Positions 56,314-64,000 are shown, counted from the stretch's first letter. The stretch is DNA of 64,000 nt from Treponema sp. UBA4307 (GCA_002394685.1 DGUP01000059.1:44968-108967); one strand, 5' to 3'. The notes: generated by a model from the sequence alone, not told the origin. Numbers and translations: made by a program.

Positions 56314-56929
56314 CCAGCTGCTTTCCTAAATCAATAATTTTTTCTCTAAATACTTCTGTTAATCGAACCATATTTTCTCTATTTGATAAAGATGGATTTT
56401 CGTATTCCCAAGGATTTACAGGCTGTCCGATTATTACCCTGGCCCTTTTTCTTTTAAAGTAGGAACCATTTGTATAAACGGGAATTACGGGAACTTTTGC
56501 TTTAAGGGCAATCCAGGCAGCAGAACTTGTAAATTTCAAGGGTCTTTTTTCCTCCGGCAGAGAAATTCTTGCTTCCGGGAAAATTTCCACCACTCCACCT
56601 TTTTTAAGAATTTCCAGAGATTTGTCCATGAAAGAAAAATCAAAAGTCCTGCGGTCAACATAAATTCCACCCAATAAGCGCAGGAGGATTCCCAGAACCT
56701 TGTGGGTATAAAGAACCTCTGCCATCTGGCAGCGAAGTGTTCTGTTCCAGAAAACAAAGAGATAACATGCGTAATCAAAGATATTTGTATGATTTGAAAT
56801 AATGATGGCGGGGCCTTTTATAATCCGCCCCTGAACCTTCTTATTTTCATAATAGATTTTTGTTTTAAAAAGAATTTTCTGAAGGGGCCAGGCAGTTATC
56901 TTAGTAAACCAGTTAAAAAAAACAATCAT
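56297..56929 (-). CDS. PlsC-type acyltransferase, first gene of the lipid operon
   Basis: 210 residues. HX4D motif in SNHTNIFDYACYLFVFW, block IYVDRRTFDFSF, FPEARIS (Ala for the usual Gly of FPEGT), and PVIPVYTNGSYF. Lacks a clear transmembrane segment except a weakly hydrophobic N-terminus (FFNWFTKITAWPLQ). Likely acts on glycerol-phosphate or a lysolipid. Preceded by the terminator of the TPR gene; a weak promoter may lie in the AT-rich 70-base gap. Pair with the acyltransferase at 55645. Confidence 0.85.
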   Translation of the reverse strand: MIVFFNWFTKITAWPLQKILFKTKIYYENKKVQGRIIKGPAIIISNHTNIFDYACYLFVFWNRTLRCQMAEVLYTHKVLGILLRLLGGIYVDRRTFDFSFMDKSLEILKKGGVVEIFPEARISLPEEKRPLKFTSSAAWIALKAKVPVIPVYTNGSYFKRKRARVIIGQPVNPWEYENPSLSNRENMVRLTEVFREKIIDLGKQLDEKTK

Positions 56930-56950
56930 TGTAAGGCCATTTTTTTATAA

Positions 56951-56993
56951 AAATAATTCCGGGTCAAGTCCGAAGCTACAGACCTTCCCCGGA
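56951..56993 (-). terminator. intrinsic terminator of the TPR-protein gene
   Basis: Minus-strand TCCGGG (56988-56993) pairs with CCCGGA (56958-56963), loop partly self-pairing, followed by a T-rich tail (ATTATTTTTA). Lies 17 bases after the TPR gene stop. Confidence 0.6.
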
Positions 56994-57009
56994 TTTTTTT
57001 GAATGAAGA

Positions 57010-58257
57010 CTACTCTTCTTTATTAATGATTGGTTCTATCATCTCTTTAATTTCATCAGTGTAAGTACCATTCATGATGAAATAATCTTTAGCAATGGAA
57101 GCACACTTTGATGCATTTTCAGCATCACCTAAAGCGTAGTAGTAAGATGAATAATGGAAATAAATATTTTCAAGAGCCTTTGTATTCTTTGAATACTTTT
57201 TAACGGCAGCGTCAAAGAAATCCTTAAGATAACCAAAGTTTTCTGTATTGTAATATTCATCCATTATCATTGTAGAGGCTTTTGGATTTTCAGGAGCCAT
57301 ATCAAAAAATGCCAGAGCAGGCTTTGTGAAATTTTTTGGATTTCCCTGACAAAGCTTTACTCTAAGAGCTTCCAGATTAGCACGATAATCCTTCTTTCCA
57401 TATTTCTTAACGAACGTTTTTGACAAACTTTCTGCCTTTTTATAATTTTCAGAGTTGAGACAAATAAGGATTGCAAGGTTATATGAATCTGCCTGATATT
57501 CAGTATCATCCTGATAACCTGCAATTGATTTTTCTGCAAAAGACAAAGCTTTATCATAAATACTCTGCTGATAGTAAATTGCAGCCATATTGTAGAAATC
57601 ATCCACATTGTATTCAAAGCCGTTCTCTTCAATCAGCTGATAAAGTTGCAATGCAGATTCCAGATTTCCGCTTTCATATACCAGATATGCATAAGTTGAA
57701 AGAGAGCCTGCTGTATAAACTCCCTGTTCAAAAGCTTTTCCATAATACTCACGGGTCTTTTCTGTCAGTTCATCATAAGTGATGAGCCACTGATTTCCGT
57801 AACGGCTTTTTACATCTTCATAATAAGCAGCCAGTGCCCAGTCAAGAACTGGAGAAGGACCATTTTCCTTTACATATGATTCGATTACTTCAACAGGGTC
57901 ATAATGAATCATGCTGAAAGACATTTCATTTGTACCGAAAGAAACATCGTGCCTGATTTGTGCCAGAGTTTCACCTTCCTTAAGGTTAGAAAATCCAAAC
58001 ATCTGATGCATAAGACTGTAAGAGAAATACTGAGTTACAAGTTCAACTCTTTTTGTAATTATATATTCGTTGTAAATATCTGTATAAGTTGCACCCCAGG
58101 CAGACTGATACTGACCTGCTTCAATCAGCTTATCAACTTCAGCAAGTACAGCCTTTGTTTCTTCATCTGCATTATCGTAAATTCTTTCAAGGGCAAAAAC
58201 ACTTGAAACTGCTAGCACTAATGACAGTGCCAACGCAAAAAATCTTTTTAATTTCAT
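57010..58257 (-). CDS. exported TPR-repeat protein
   Basis: 415 residues from ATG 58257, preceded by AGGAGA; an upstream in-frame ATG at 58344 lies in the divergent promoter region. Signal peptide about 1-20 (ALALSLVLAVSSVFA) without lipobox Cys. The body is alpha-helical with tetratricopeptide-like repeats (for example YAYLVYESGNLESALQLYQ, YNMAAIYYQQSIYDKALSF, YNLAILICLNSENYKKAES). Tyr- and Asn-rich. Probably periplasmic scaffold or secreted protein; partner unknown. Divergent from the small-RNA or leader unit upstream of tyrS. Confidence 0.82.
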   Translation of the reverse strand: MKLKRFFALALSLVLAVSSVFALERIYDNADEETKAVLAEVDKLIEAGQYQSAWGATYTDIYNEYIITKRVELVTQYFSYSLMHQMFGFSNLKEGETLAQIRHDVSFGTNEMSFSMIHYDPVEVIESYVKENGPSPVLDWALAAYYEDVKSRYGNQWLITYDELTEKTREYYGKAFEQGVYTAGSLSTYAYLVYESGNLESALQLYQLIEENGFEYNVDDFYNMAAIYYQQSIYDKALSFAEKSIAGYQDDTEYQADSYNLAILICLNSENYKKAESLSKTFVKKYGKKDYRANLEALRVKLCQGNPKNFTKPALAFFDMAPENPKASTMIMDEYYNTENFGYLKDFFDAAVKKYSKNTKALENIYFHYSSYYYALGDAENASKCASIAKDYFIMNGTYTDEIKEMIEPIINKEE

Positions 58258-58366
58258 AAAATTCTCCTGATTAATTAAATAACTAACTATCAACCTTATA
58301 GTTACATCCTTAAAAATCCTATAATATTTAGGGATTGTTCTCAAGGCTTAAAGCCCCCATGCTCAA

Positions 58367-58395
58367 TTGACATAAAAAAATCAATCTGTTAGAGT
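58367..58395 (+). promoter_or_regulatory. promoter of the ncRNA/tyrS leader
   Basis: TTGACA (58367-58372, perfect), 17-base spacer, TAGAGT (58390-58395). Transcript start expected at about 58402. A short palindrome GGCTTAAAGCC-like sequence lies just upstream in the divergent region. Confidence 0.65.
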
Positions 58396-58401
58396 TTTAG
58401 G

Positions 58402-58606
58402 CGTTATGAAAAACACAACCCGTTGGGCTCAGATTATCAAGATCTCTATGCTGGCTTACCTTTACCATGGCTCAAGCTGTCTTTCTCTGCCTGCGGAAAC
58501 TACCCGCTGATATCCTCCAGGATTATAAGTGAAGTAGATTTGTGTTACTAAAATAAGGTAAATGCAAGGCTTTCCGTATGCAGTAAGTGTACAGAAAGCC
58601 TTTTTT
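58402..58606 (+). ncRNA. unidentified structured RNA of about 205 nt, or tyrS leader
   Basis: Non-coding unit between a consensus promoter and an intrinsic terminator. Possible closing stem near the ends: AACACAA with TTGTGTT; internal hairpins CCCgttGGG, AGAT-tatcaag-ATCT and GCGG-aaactac-CCGC; no open frame of note. The size suits 6S RNA or another stable RNA, but I could not fit its fold to 6S, SRP RNA, tmRNA or a T-box. Alternatively it is the attenuated leader of tyrS, which begins 82 bases after the terminator and has no clear promoter of its own. Confidence 0.55.
58566..58606 (+). terminator. intrinsic terminator upstream of tyrS
   Basis: AAGGCTTTC (58566-58574) pairs perfectly with GAAAGCCTT (58594-58602), followed by a run of T to 58606. 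Ends the 58402 transcript or works as an attenuator for tyrS. Confidence 0.85.
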
Positions 58607-58687
58607 ATTTCTTCTGATTTTTTTCAGGAAGAAATTCTAAAAGCGTAAACAATAGATTTTTTTATAAGTCATTTGGAGGAAAGCACG

Positions 58688-59920
58688 ATGACATTGTTTG
58701 AAGATTTAAAGTGGCGTGGTCTTATTAAAGATGTAGCCGGTGAAGAAGCAGAACTTCAGAAAGTTCTTGATGGAAAACCAATTTCCTTCTACTGGGGAAC
58801 AGACCCAACAGCAGACAGCCTTCACCTGGGACATTATTCTTCTCTTTGTATGGCCAAGCGTCTTGCTAATGCCGGTCACCACCCTGTCCTTCTCTGCGGA
58901 GGTGCAACAGGCCGTATTGGAGACCCTCGTCCTACAGCAGAAAGAGAAATCATTTCAGACGAAGCTGTAAACCACAACATTCAGGGCATCCGTTCACAGG
59001 TAAGCCGTCTGGTTCCATCAGCAGAACTGGTTGACAATTACGACTGGCTCAAGGATTACACCTTCCTGAACTTTCTCAGGGATATTGGTAAGTACATCAA
59101 CGTAAACTACATGCTGGGAAAAGATATTATTCAGCGCCGTCTTGAAACAGGAATTACCTATGCAGAATTTTCATACATGCTCATGCAGGGCTACGACTTC
59201 CTTCACCTCTATCAGGATAAGAACTGTATTATGCAGGTAGCCGGTTCAGACCAGTGGGGAAACATTACAACTGGTGCTGACCTGATTAGAAAAATTCTTG
59301 ATAAACCAGCTTATGCTTTCACAATGCCGCTCATCCTTGACCCTACAGGAAAGAAGTTCGGTAAATCTGAAGGAAACGCTTTGTGGCTGGACAAAACAAA
59401 GACAACTCCATACGCAATCTATCAGTATTTGATTAACTCTGATGATTCAAAGGTTCTGGAATACCTTAAAGTTTTCACCTTCCTTTCAAAAGAAGAAATC
59501 GAAGACATTTACGCACAGCAGCAGGCCGCTCCAGAAACCCGTATTGCACAGAAAACTCTTGCTTATCAGGTTGTAAAGGATATTCATGGTCAGGAAGAAG
59601 CAGACAATGCAGTTCTCGTAAGTCAGAAACTTTTCGCAGGAGATTTCAAGGGACTTTCTGTAAGCGATATTATGTCAGGCATGAAGGGAGTTCCAACATT
59701 TAAATATTCAGAAGAACTTCCTCTTGTTGATTTCCTGGCAAACAACCAGATTGCATCTTCAAAGCGTGAAGCCCGTGAATTTATTAAGAACAATGCAGTT
59801 TCCATCAACGGTGAAATTTTTAATGATGAAACAAAAATCATAACAAAGGATCTTGCCCTTGAAGGAAAAATCATCATTGTCCGCCGCGGTAAGAAAAAGT
59901 ACTTTATTGCAGAAGTTTAA
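58688..59920 (+). CDS. tyrS: tyrosyl-tRNA synthetase
   Basis: 410 residues from ATG 58688, with GGAGG upstream; a TTG at 58673 lies within that site. Class I synthetase: the HIGH motif is HLGHY (in TADSLHLGHYSS), KMSKS is KFGKS, and LCGGATGRIGDP and VAGSDQWGNI mark the tyrosine-binding region. A C-terminal S4 RNA-binding domain (about 345-410, SSKREAREFIKNNAVSIN) completes it. Charges tRNA-Tyr. Probable transcription from the 58367 promoter through the attenuator-like terminator, or a hidden promoter close by. Confidence 0.94.
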   Translation: MTLFEDLKWRGLIKDVAGEEAELQKVLDGKPISFYWGTDPTADSLHLGHYSSLCMAKRLANAGHHPVLLCGGATGRIGDPRPTAEREIISDEAVNHNIQGIRSQVSRLVPSAELVDNYDWLKDYTFLNFLRDIGKYINVNYMLGKDIIQRRLETGITYAEFSYMLMQGYDFLHLYQDKNCIMQVAGSDQWGNITTGADLIRKILDKPAYAFTMPLILDPTGKKFGKSEGNALWLDKTKTTPYAIYQYLINSDDSKVLEYLKVFTFLSKEEIEDIYAQQQAAPETRIAQKTLAYQVVKDIHGQEEADNAVLVSQKLFAGDFKGLSVSDIMSGMKGVPTFKYSEELPLVDFLANNQIASSKREAREFIKNNAVSINGEIFNDETKIITKDLALEGKIIIVRRGKKKYFIAEV

Positions 59921-59943
59921 TTTCTGATGATTTAAAACTAAAA

Positions 59944-60000
59944 GGTCCGGAGAATAAGATGACTGTATGGTTCTTCTTATTTTCCAGACCATTTTTTTTT
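59944..60000 (+). terminator. intrinsic terminator of tyrS
   Basis: GGTCCGGAGAATAAGA (59944-59959) pairs with TCTTATTTTCCAGACC (59975-59990) over 16 positions, with one mismatch and one G-U pair, followed by nine T. It may also serve the convergent lipoprotein gene ending at 60006. Confidence 0.9.
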
Positions 60001-60005
60001 AGAGA

Positions 60006-61250
60006 TCAATTACAAAACCAATTATTCATAATTCCTTTAAAACTAAAACCTGATTTTTTTGCAGTCATTTCCTGTTCAACACCATTTATTGCCAGATAAA
60101 GAACAAAAAGTTCGTAGTTCATCATATCTGCAGGAGCATTACTGTTTATAATTCTTTTAGAATTTTCAATAGCATCTTTAACCTGAGAAAACTGTAAGCC
60201 GTTAAATTCTTTTCTTTTAATTTCACTGCTCCAGTCTTCAAACTTTTTTTCAGCCTGAGAAACAGCATCCTTCAACATTTCTCTTGCAGTTTTTTTATCA
60301 GTGGTAAAACCAGCAGGAGCACCATAAAGACCTTTTGCAAGAGTAGGAACCATCCAGAGCGATACCTCATATTGAGAGTTCTCACCTGTAAAACCGAAAA
60401 ATTTAAGAGTGTCAAAAAACTCAGTGCATCGATTTGAAATGATCAGATTCTCACGGGAAAATCCACAGGAATCTTCATACCGTCTCTTTTCTATCTGGAA
60501 GAATTCCATTTTCTCCCCGTCAACAAGACGGCCTTTAATTTCTTCGGCTTTTATTGCAGCCCAGCCGTCATGGGAATAATAAACCAGTACCACATCTCCC
60601 GGCGAAATTTCTGAATCAAAATTATTTGACGGAATGCACTGACCTGTACCTCTTGAAAATAAAATTCCATCATAATTATTTCCTTCACCATTCACCGGAG
60701 TTCTGTAGTCATTGGAAGAAAGTCGTACAATTGAATAAGAGCCATCATCATTTAAAATTACAGAATCTGCAATCAAAGCTTCAAGATAGTAGGCCTGAAT
60801 TTCATCAGCATAACCGTCATGGTCATTATCATAAATTTTCATTTCCAGCCCGGCAGGAATTTTTTTTACCGCAGCCAGAGTGGCATCAGGATACGAGTCA
60901 TACTCTTCTCCCCAGACAAGCCATTTACTGTTTTTAACTGAAAATGATATCCACTTTTTTCCGTTAACAGAATAATCTCCCGCCTTCACAGGAATTGGAA
61001 AAGTGTTGATATAGAATTTTCCTTTCTTTAGAATTTCACGGACACCTTCTTCTGCATTTCCTTCTTTAAAAAAATATGAATAGCAGGAGTCTGTGATTGT
61101 TTTAATTTCGCAGCCTTTGTTTTTGGTTACGATAGAAGAGAGGGGCTTATTTGAAAGTAAATCATTTTTATTTGTGTTACATCCAGAAAAAAATACTGCA
61201 CAGGCAAGTACAGGCAGGCAAAAAAACATAGCAGAAATTCCACGTATCAT
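60006..61250 (-). CDS. lipoprotein of unknown function with EF-hand-like loop
   Basis: 414 residues from ATG 61250, with AAGGG and AGGAGG upstream; the longer frame to 61325 is not preceded by a signal peptide. Lipobox FFSGC (Cys about 24). A loop DNDHDGYADE at about 150-160 has the D-x-D-x-D-G pattern of calcium-binding EF-hand or dockerin loops. The middle is beta-rich (SH3-like: PGDVVLVYYSHDGWAAIK); the C-terminal third is helical with a Lys/Glu-rich helix (AREMLKDAVSQAEKKFEDW). No enzyme motif recognised. Surface or periplasmic. Confidence 0.78.
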   Translation of the reverse strand: MIRGISAMFFCLPVLACAVFFSGCNTNKNDLLSNKPLSSIVTKNKGCEIKTITDSCYSYFFKEGNAEEGVREILKKGKFYINTFPIPVKAGDYSVNGKKWISFSVKNSKWLVWGEEYDSYPDATLAAVKKIPAGLEMKIYDNDHDGYADEIQAYYLEALIADSVILNDDGSYSIVRLSSNDYRTPVNGEGNNYDGILFSRGTGQCIPSNNFDSEISPGDVVLVYYSHDGWAAIKAEEIKGRLVDGEKMEFFQIEKRRYEDSCGFSRENLIISNRCTEFFDTLKFFGFTGENSQYEVSLWMVPTLAKGLYGAPAGFTTDKKTAREMLKDAVSQAEKKFEDWSSEIKRKEFNGLQFSQVKDAIENSKRIINSNAPADMMNYELFVLYLAINGVEQEMTAKKSGFSFKGIMNNWFCN

Positions 61251-61407
61251 CAGGACCCTTCCTCCTTCATTTTGTTTTCTTGTGTTTCTGCAACAGTATA
61301 TTTTATAAGGGGCAATTATACTCATTAATAAGTTGTTATTAACAAAGATTTTATCTTTTTTATTTTTGTGCTATACCTTAAAAAGTTTCAGCAGGAGGAT
61401 TTTCAGG

Positions 61408-62490
61408 ATGGATAGACTATATATAGAGAGATTTAATAAGGTGCGGGAAGAAATGGCCGCAGAAAAACTTGACGGGCTGATTGTAAGCGATCCTTATTCC
61501 ATCTGGTATTTAAGCGGAATATGGAATGATCCTTATGAAAGGATGTATGTGCTTTATATTGAAAAGGATGGAAAGCCTAAATTTTTTGTAAACAGATTAT
61601 TCAATGTTCCGGAAAATGATTTTGAAGAATTCTGGTTCAGCGACACTGATGACTATATTAATATTCTTGCAGAAAATGTTTTAAAAAACGGCAGGCTGGG
61701 AATTGATAAAATATGGCCGGCAAGATTCCTTATTCCCCTTATGGAAAAAAAGTCTGATCTGAAATTCTGTCTGGGAAGTGACTGTCTGGATAAAGCCCGG
61801 GCCTGTAAGGATTCCGAAGAAATTCGTTTAATGAAGGAAGCCTCTCGCATTAATGACATCTGTATTGAAAGGGGCATGGCTTTCGTAAAGGAAGGCGTTA
61901 CTGAAAAAGAAGTTGCAGAGTATATAGAAAAGCAGTTTAAGCTTGAAGGTGCAGATTGTCCTAGTTTTGAAACCATCGTTTCTTTTGGAGCAAACGCTGC
62001 AGATCCTCACCACAGTCCGGACAACACGGTTGTAAAAGAAGGCGACTGTGTTTTAATTGATATGGGCTGCAAGAAGGACCGCTACTGTTCCGACATGACC
62101 CGCACCCGCTTTTTTAAAAAGGCTCCTGAGGAATATGCGGAAATTCATGATCTGGTAAGACAGGCTAATGAAAAAGCAGAATCAATTATAAAACCAGGAA
62201 TTCCTCTTTCTTCAATTGATGCAGCTGCCAGAGACCTGATTACACAAGCGGGATATGGTCAGTATTTTAATCACCGTCTGGGACACTTTATTGGACAGTC
62301 AGAACACGAACAGGGAGATGTAAGCGCATCAAATAATAATCTTACTAAAGAAGGAATGATTTTCAGCATTGAACCAGGGGTATATCTTCCGGGAAAATTC
62401 GGCGTAAGGGTAGAAGATCTTGTTCTGGTTACAAAAGATGGCTGTGAAGTATTAAACAAAGTGGATAAAAAATGGTCTGTTTTAAACTGA
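61408..62490 (+). CDS. Xaa-Pro aminopeptidase-like M24 metallopeptidase
   Basis: 360 residues from ATG 61408 (AGGAGG upstream); an in-frame start at 61333 adds 25 hydrophobic residues not expected here. N-terminal creatinase-like domain (about 1-125, VSDPYSIWYLSGIWND), then the pita-bread metalloprotease domain. Metal ligands: Asp in VLIDMGCKKDRYCSDMTRT (first and second Asp), His in NHRLGHFIG, Glu in FSIEPGVYLPG and Glu in RVEDLVLV. Cleaves Xaa-Pro bonds of peptides in the cytoplasm, probably for peptide use. Monocistronic, ended by the hairpin at 62511. Confidence 0.9.
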   Translation: MDRLYIERFNKVREEMAAEKLDGLIVSDPYSIWYLSGIWNDPYERMYVLYIEKDGKPKFFVNRLFNVPENDFEEFWFSDTDDYINILAENVLKNGRLGIDKIWPARFLIPLMEKKSDLKFCLGSDCLDKARACKDSEEIRLMKEASRINDICIERGMAFVKEGVTEKEVAEYIEKQFKLEGADCPSFETIVSFGANAADPHHSPDNTVVKEGDCVLIDMGCKKDRYCSDMTRTRFFKKAPEEYAEIHDLVRQANEKAESIIKPGIPLSSIDAAARDLITQAGYGQYFNHRLGHFIGQSEHEQGDVSASNNNLTKEGMIFSIEPGVYLPGKFGVRVEDLVLVTKDGCEVLNKVDKKWSVLN

Positions 62491-62510
62491 AATATAGACA
62501 AAAATAACGC

Positions 62511-62573
62511 AAAAAAAGCAGGCTCAAACTGAAGTACTTGAGTGCAATTCAGTTACGGGCCTGCCCTGCTTTT
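62511..62573. terminator. bidirectional terminator between M24 and deoC genes
   Basis: AAAGCAGG (62515-62522) pairs with CCTGCTTT (62565-62572), enclosing a second stem AACTGAA (62527-62533) with TTCAGTT (62548-62554). A T7 run follows on the minus strand, only four T on the plus strand, so it best serves deoC. Confidence 0.75.
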
Positions 62574-62579
62574 GGGAAA

Positions 62580-63221
62580 TTACTTTACCAGTTTGCAGCC
62601 TGAGCTGGTTCCAATACGTTCTGCACCAGCATCAATCATTGCCTGGAAATCTTCAGGAGAACGGACTCCACCAGAAGCCTTAACCTTTACGGAAGAACCT
62701 TCAACTGCTGCCTTCATAAGTTTTACATCAGCTACTGTAGCACCACCTGTTGAAAAACCTGTGCTTGTCTTAACAAAATCAGCACCTGCATCAACAACAC
62801 ATTTGCAGGCTCTCTTTTTTTCATCATCTGTAAGGAGGCAGGTTTCAATAATAACCTTAAGACAGTGACTGCCGGCTGCTTCCTTAAGCTGACGGATTTC
62901 ATCTGTAACATACTTATCATTTCCGGCTTTAAGCTGACCGATATTAATTACCATATCAACTTCATCTGCACCATTTGCAACTGCATCTTTTACTTCGAAT
63001 ACTTTTACGGCTGTTGTATTTGCACCTAAAGGGAAACCTATAACACATGCGGCCAGAACATCAGTTCCTTTAACCTGTTCTTTTACAAAAGGGATCCAGC
63101 ATGGATTAACCATTACGGAAGCGAAATCATGTTCAACGGCTTCCTTGCAAATTTTTTCTACATCTGCCTGTGTTGCTTCAGGCTTAAGAAGTGTGTGATC
63201 AATGTACTTACTGAGTTTCAT
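62580..63221 (-). CDS. deoC: deoxyribose-phosphate aldolase
   Basis: 213 residues, TIM barrel of the DeoC family. Signatures: KYIDHTLLKPEATQ at the start, VCVIGFPLGAN-like ACVIGFPLGANTT, VDMVINIGQLKAGN, the Schiff-base lysine in DFVKTSTGFSTGGAT, and KASGGVRSPEDFQAMI with the second Lys. Converts deoxyribose-5-phosphate to acetaldehyde and glyceraldehyde-3-phosphate, salvaging nucleosides. A TAGAAT -10-like box lies about 40 bases upstream. No other deo gene is nearby. Confidence 0.93.
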   Translation of the reverse strand: MKLSKYIDHTLLKPEATQADVEKICKEAVEHDFASVMVNPCWIPFVKEQVKGTDVLAACVIGFPLGANTTAVKVFEVKDAVANGADEVDMVINIGQLKAGNDKYVTDEIRQLKEAAGSHCLKVIIETCLLTDDEKKRACKCVVDAGADFVKTSTGFSTGGATVADVKLMKAAVEGSSVKVKASGGVRSPEDFQAMIDAGAERIGTSSGCKLVK

Positions 63222-63562
63222 ATATACTCCTAAAAATCGTTCTTAAACAGGATTCTACCATAAAATAGAATTTATAAACAGATAAGGGATGGGGACGAAA
63301 AAAAGATTTTTATGAATAAGATTCAGCTTTTCCGTCATGTTGCGCTGACCACTGGGATTTTCTTCAACTCAAACCTTAAAAGTAATGGAGTGGGGCCTAT
63401 CTCAAGGCTCACATGCAATTCCTGTTTCACCAGACTGGTTTGTTGATGATTGGAAACTGATTGTCGCAACAATGGCAAAACGCGCAAAGGGGAAATTTGA
63501 TTAAGCTTTGCATATCATTTGATTGGAGCAACTTAAAAGCATAAAATAGATGCCTTTTTTTA
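63222..63562. other. 341-base intergenic stretch
   Basis: Between deoC and the HTH gene. It holds a deoC promoter region (AT-rich, TAGAAT), and a plus-strand open fragment at 63385-63504 described separately. Upstream of that fragment the frame breaks, with stops in all frames near 63330-63380. No RNA gene or repeat was recognised. Confidence 0.5.
63385..63504 (+). pseudogene. 39-codon fragment, probable 3' remnant of a decayed gene
   Basis: Reads MEWGLSQGSHAIPVSP, then DWFVDDWKLIVATMAK and RAKGKFD, ending TAA at 63502. Amino-acid composition is protein-like (Trp-rich, helix-forming) and no ribosome site precedes the ATG; the frame opens only at 63340, after stops. It looks like the C-terminal end of a cytoplasmic enzyme, possibly a flavodoxin-like oxidoreductase, but that is a guess. 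GC content is higher than in the flanks. Confidence 0.4.
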
Positions 63563-64000
63563 TTAATATTTTACATTCACTTTCCAACTGCCTGTTTTCT
63601 TTGAGTCTAAACGTTCCAATATTTTTTTTTCTTTCAACGATTTTATTGCACGCATTACAGTTGGACGGCTAAAACCTGAAATCTGAACAATTTGACTGCT
63701 TGTGATATTTAAATTGGATTGAATCAATTTCAAGACAGTGTTTTCTTTTTCAGTTAATTTTAAAGTATCATTTAAAGTATCATTTCGGATATTTAAAGTA
63801 TCATTTTGCATAGACTGTTTATACTGAGTGATATGTTCTTTAATATTTTCAAGATGATGATTATACATAAAATTTATGAAATCTGATGAATCGTCTTTTT
63901 CCTGACTTTCTGCAAGACTTTGAATATATTGTGTCCTACTATCTTTCTTTACGATAGATGGCACAACTTCAAACTCTTTTTGAATCATATTCATTACTAA
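63563..64000 (-). CDS. C-terminal part of a Fic-like or AlbA/RecG-like HTH protein, cut by window edge
   Basis: 146 codons visible; the frame is open to the window edge, so the true start lies beyond 64000. The first part (YIQSLAESQEKDDSSDFINFMYN) resembles the region after the Fic domain in COG3177 proteins; the end is a winged helix-turn-helix (SSQIVQISGFSRPTVMRAIKSL, then KKTGSWKV) shared by Fic and AlbA/RecG-like ATP-binding proteins. A linker of NDTL repeats joins the two. If Fic, it would AMPylate target proteins; the catalytic part is outside the window, so this is unproven. Stop followed by a T-rich region. Confidence 0.6.
   Translation of the reverse strand, partial: LVMNMIQKEFEVVPSIVKKDSRTQYIQSLAESQEKDDSSDFINFMYNHHLENIKEHITQYKQSMQNDTLNIRNDTLNDTLKLTEKENTVLKLIQSNLNITSSQIVQISGFSRPTVMRAIKSLKEKKILERLDSKKTGSWKVNVKY
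63759..63806. repeat. short in-frame tandem repeats in the HTH gene linker
   Basis: TTTAAAGTATCATTT occurs at 63759-63773, 63771-63785 and 63792-63806 (overlapping copies, spacing 12 and 21 bases), encoding NDTL units on the minus strand. Copy number could vary by slippage without changing frame. Confidence 0.7.

Noticed and set aside
58402..58606. T-box leader for tyrS
   Set aside because: The conserved T-box (TGGTACCGCG-like) antiterminator sequence is missing, so the usual tRNA-sensing leader is not supported.
58402..58606. 6S RNA
   Set aside because: Size and promoter/terminator fit, but I could not draw the central bubble and long closing stem expected; left as unidentified.
1..64000. 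tRNA, rRNA or prophage genes
   Set aside because: No CCA-ended cloverleaf, rRNA core sequence or phage structural gene was recognised on either strand by eye.

Overview
The window comes from an AT-rich, Gram-negative-type spirochaete, most likely a gut or rumen Treponema. The evidence is indirect but consistent: many lipoproteins with relaxed spirochaetal lipoboxes, a FecR-domain/adenylate-cyclase cluster and several large conserved proteins of spirochaete type, HflK/HflC, and a lipoprotein GH5 endoglucanase that fits a plant-fibre niche. Species assignment is inference; no rRNA or tRNA gene was found.

Layout. 1-8.0 kb (minus strand): a tightly packed operon of a membrane adenylate cyclase, a FecR-domain protein with beta-sandwich repeats, a probable outer-membrane barrel protein and a large lipoprotein that runs off the left edge. 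8.2-13.2 kb: GH5 lipoprotein, ABC-F ATPase, DUF4230-like membrane protein. 13.2-13.4 kb: a 227-bp non-coding element with perfect terminal inverted repeats flanked by TA (MITE-like, strongly folded). 13.6-19.2 kb (plus): hflK-hflC and a kinase-like membrane protein, then a biotin-dependent carboxyltransferase behind a promoter with two identical palindromic operator candidates. 19.3-22.2 kb (plus): an SsuABC/TauABC-type ABC importer.

22.3-36.5 kb (minus) is the most interesting part. A compact type II secretion-like gene set (GspD, E, F, G, two very small membrane proteins, and a GspL/M-like protein) runs without a break, mostly with overlapping start and stop codons, into a lipoprotein, a clostripain-family (C11) lipoprotein protease and a 1949-residue RHS/YD-repeat protein with a signal peptide and a C-terminal tip resembling a C39/papain-fold cysteine peptidase. 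I read this as one 14-kb operon encoding a reduced secretion machine together with a surface protease and its probable RHS cargo. This linkage is the best candidate for an undescribed system.

36.6-47.7 kb: hisC, a formylglycine-generating-enzyme-like protein lacking the catalytic cysteine, a CorA-type transporter preceded by a 24-codon leader ORF, a large spirochaete protein, ssb, a U32 protein, and a plus-strand pair (DUF5312-like protein, 4HBT thioesterase) whose promoter places the transcription start on the ATG (leaderless). 47.7-57 kb (minus): an envelope-lipid block with glycosyltransferase, polysaccharide deacetylase, two alpha/beta hydrolases, a FakA/FakB fatty-acid kinase pair, acyl carrier protein, acyl-AMP ligase and two PlsC-type acyltransferases. 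57-64 kb: a TPR protein, a promoter-to-terminator unit of about 205 nt that is either a small RNA or a tyrS leader, tyrS, a lipoprotein, an M24 peptidase, deoC, a small gene remnant and, at the right edge, the C-terminal part of a Fic-like or AlbA/RecG-like HTH protein.
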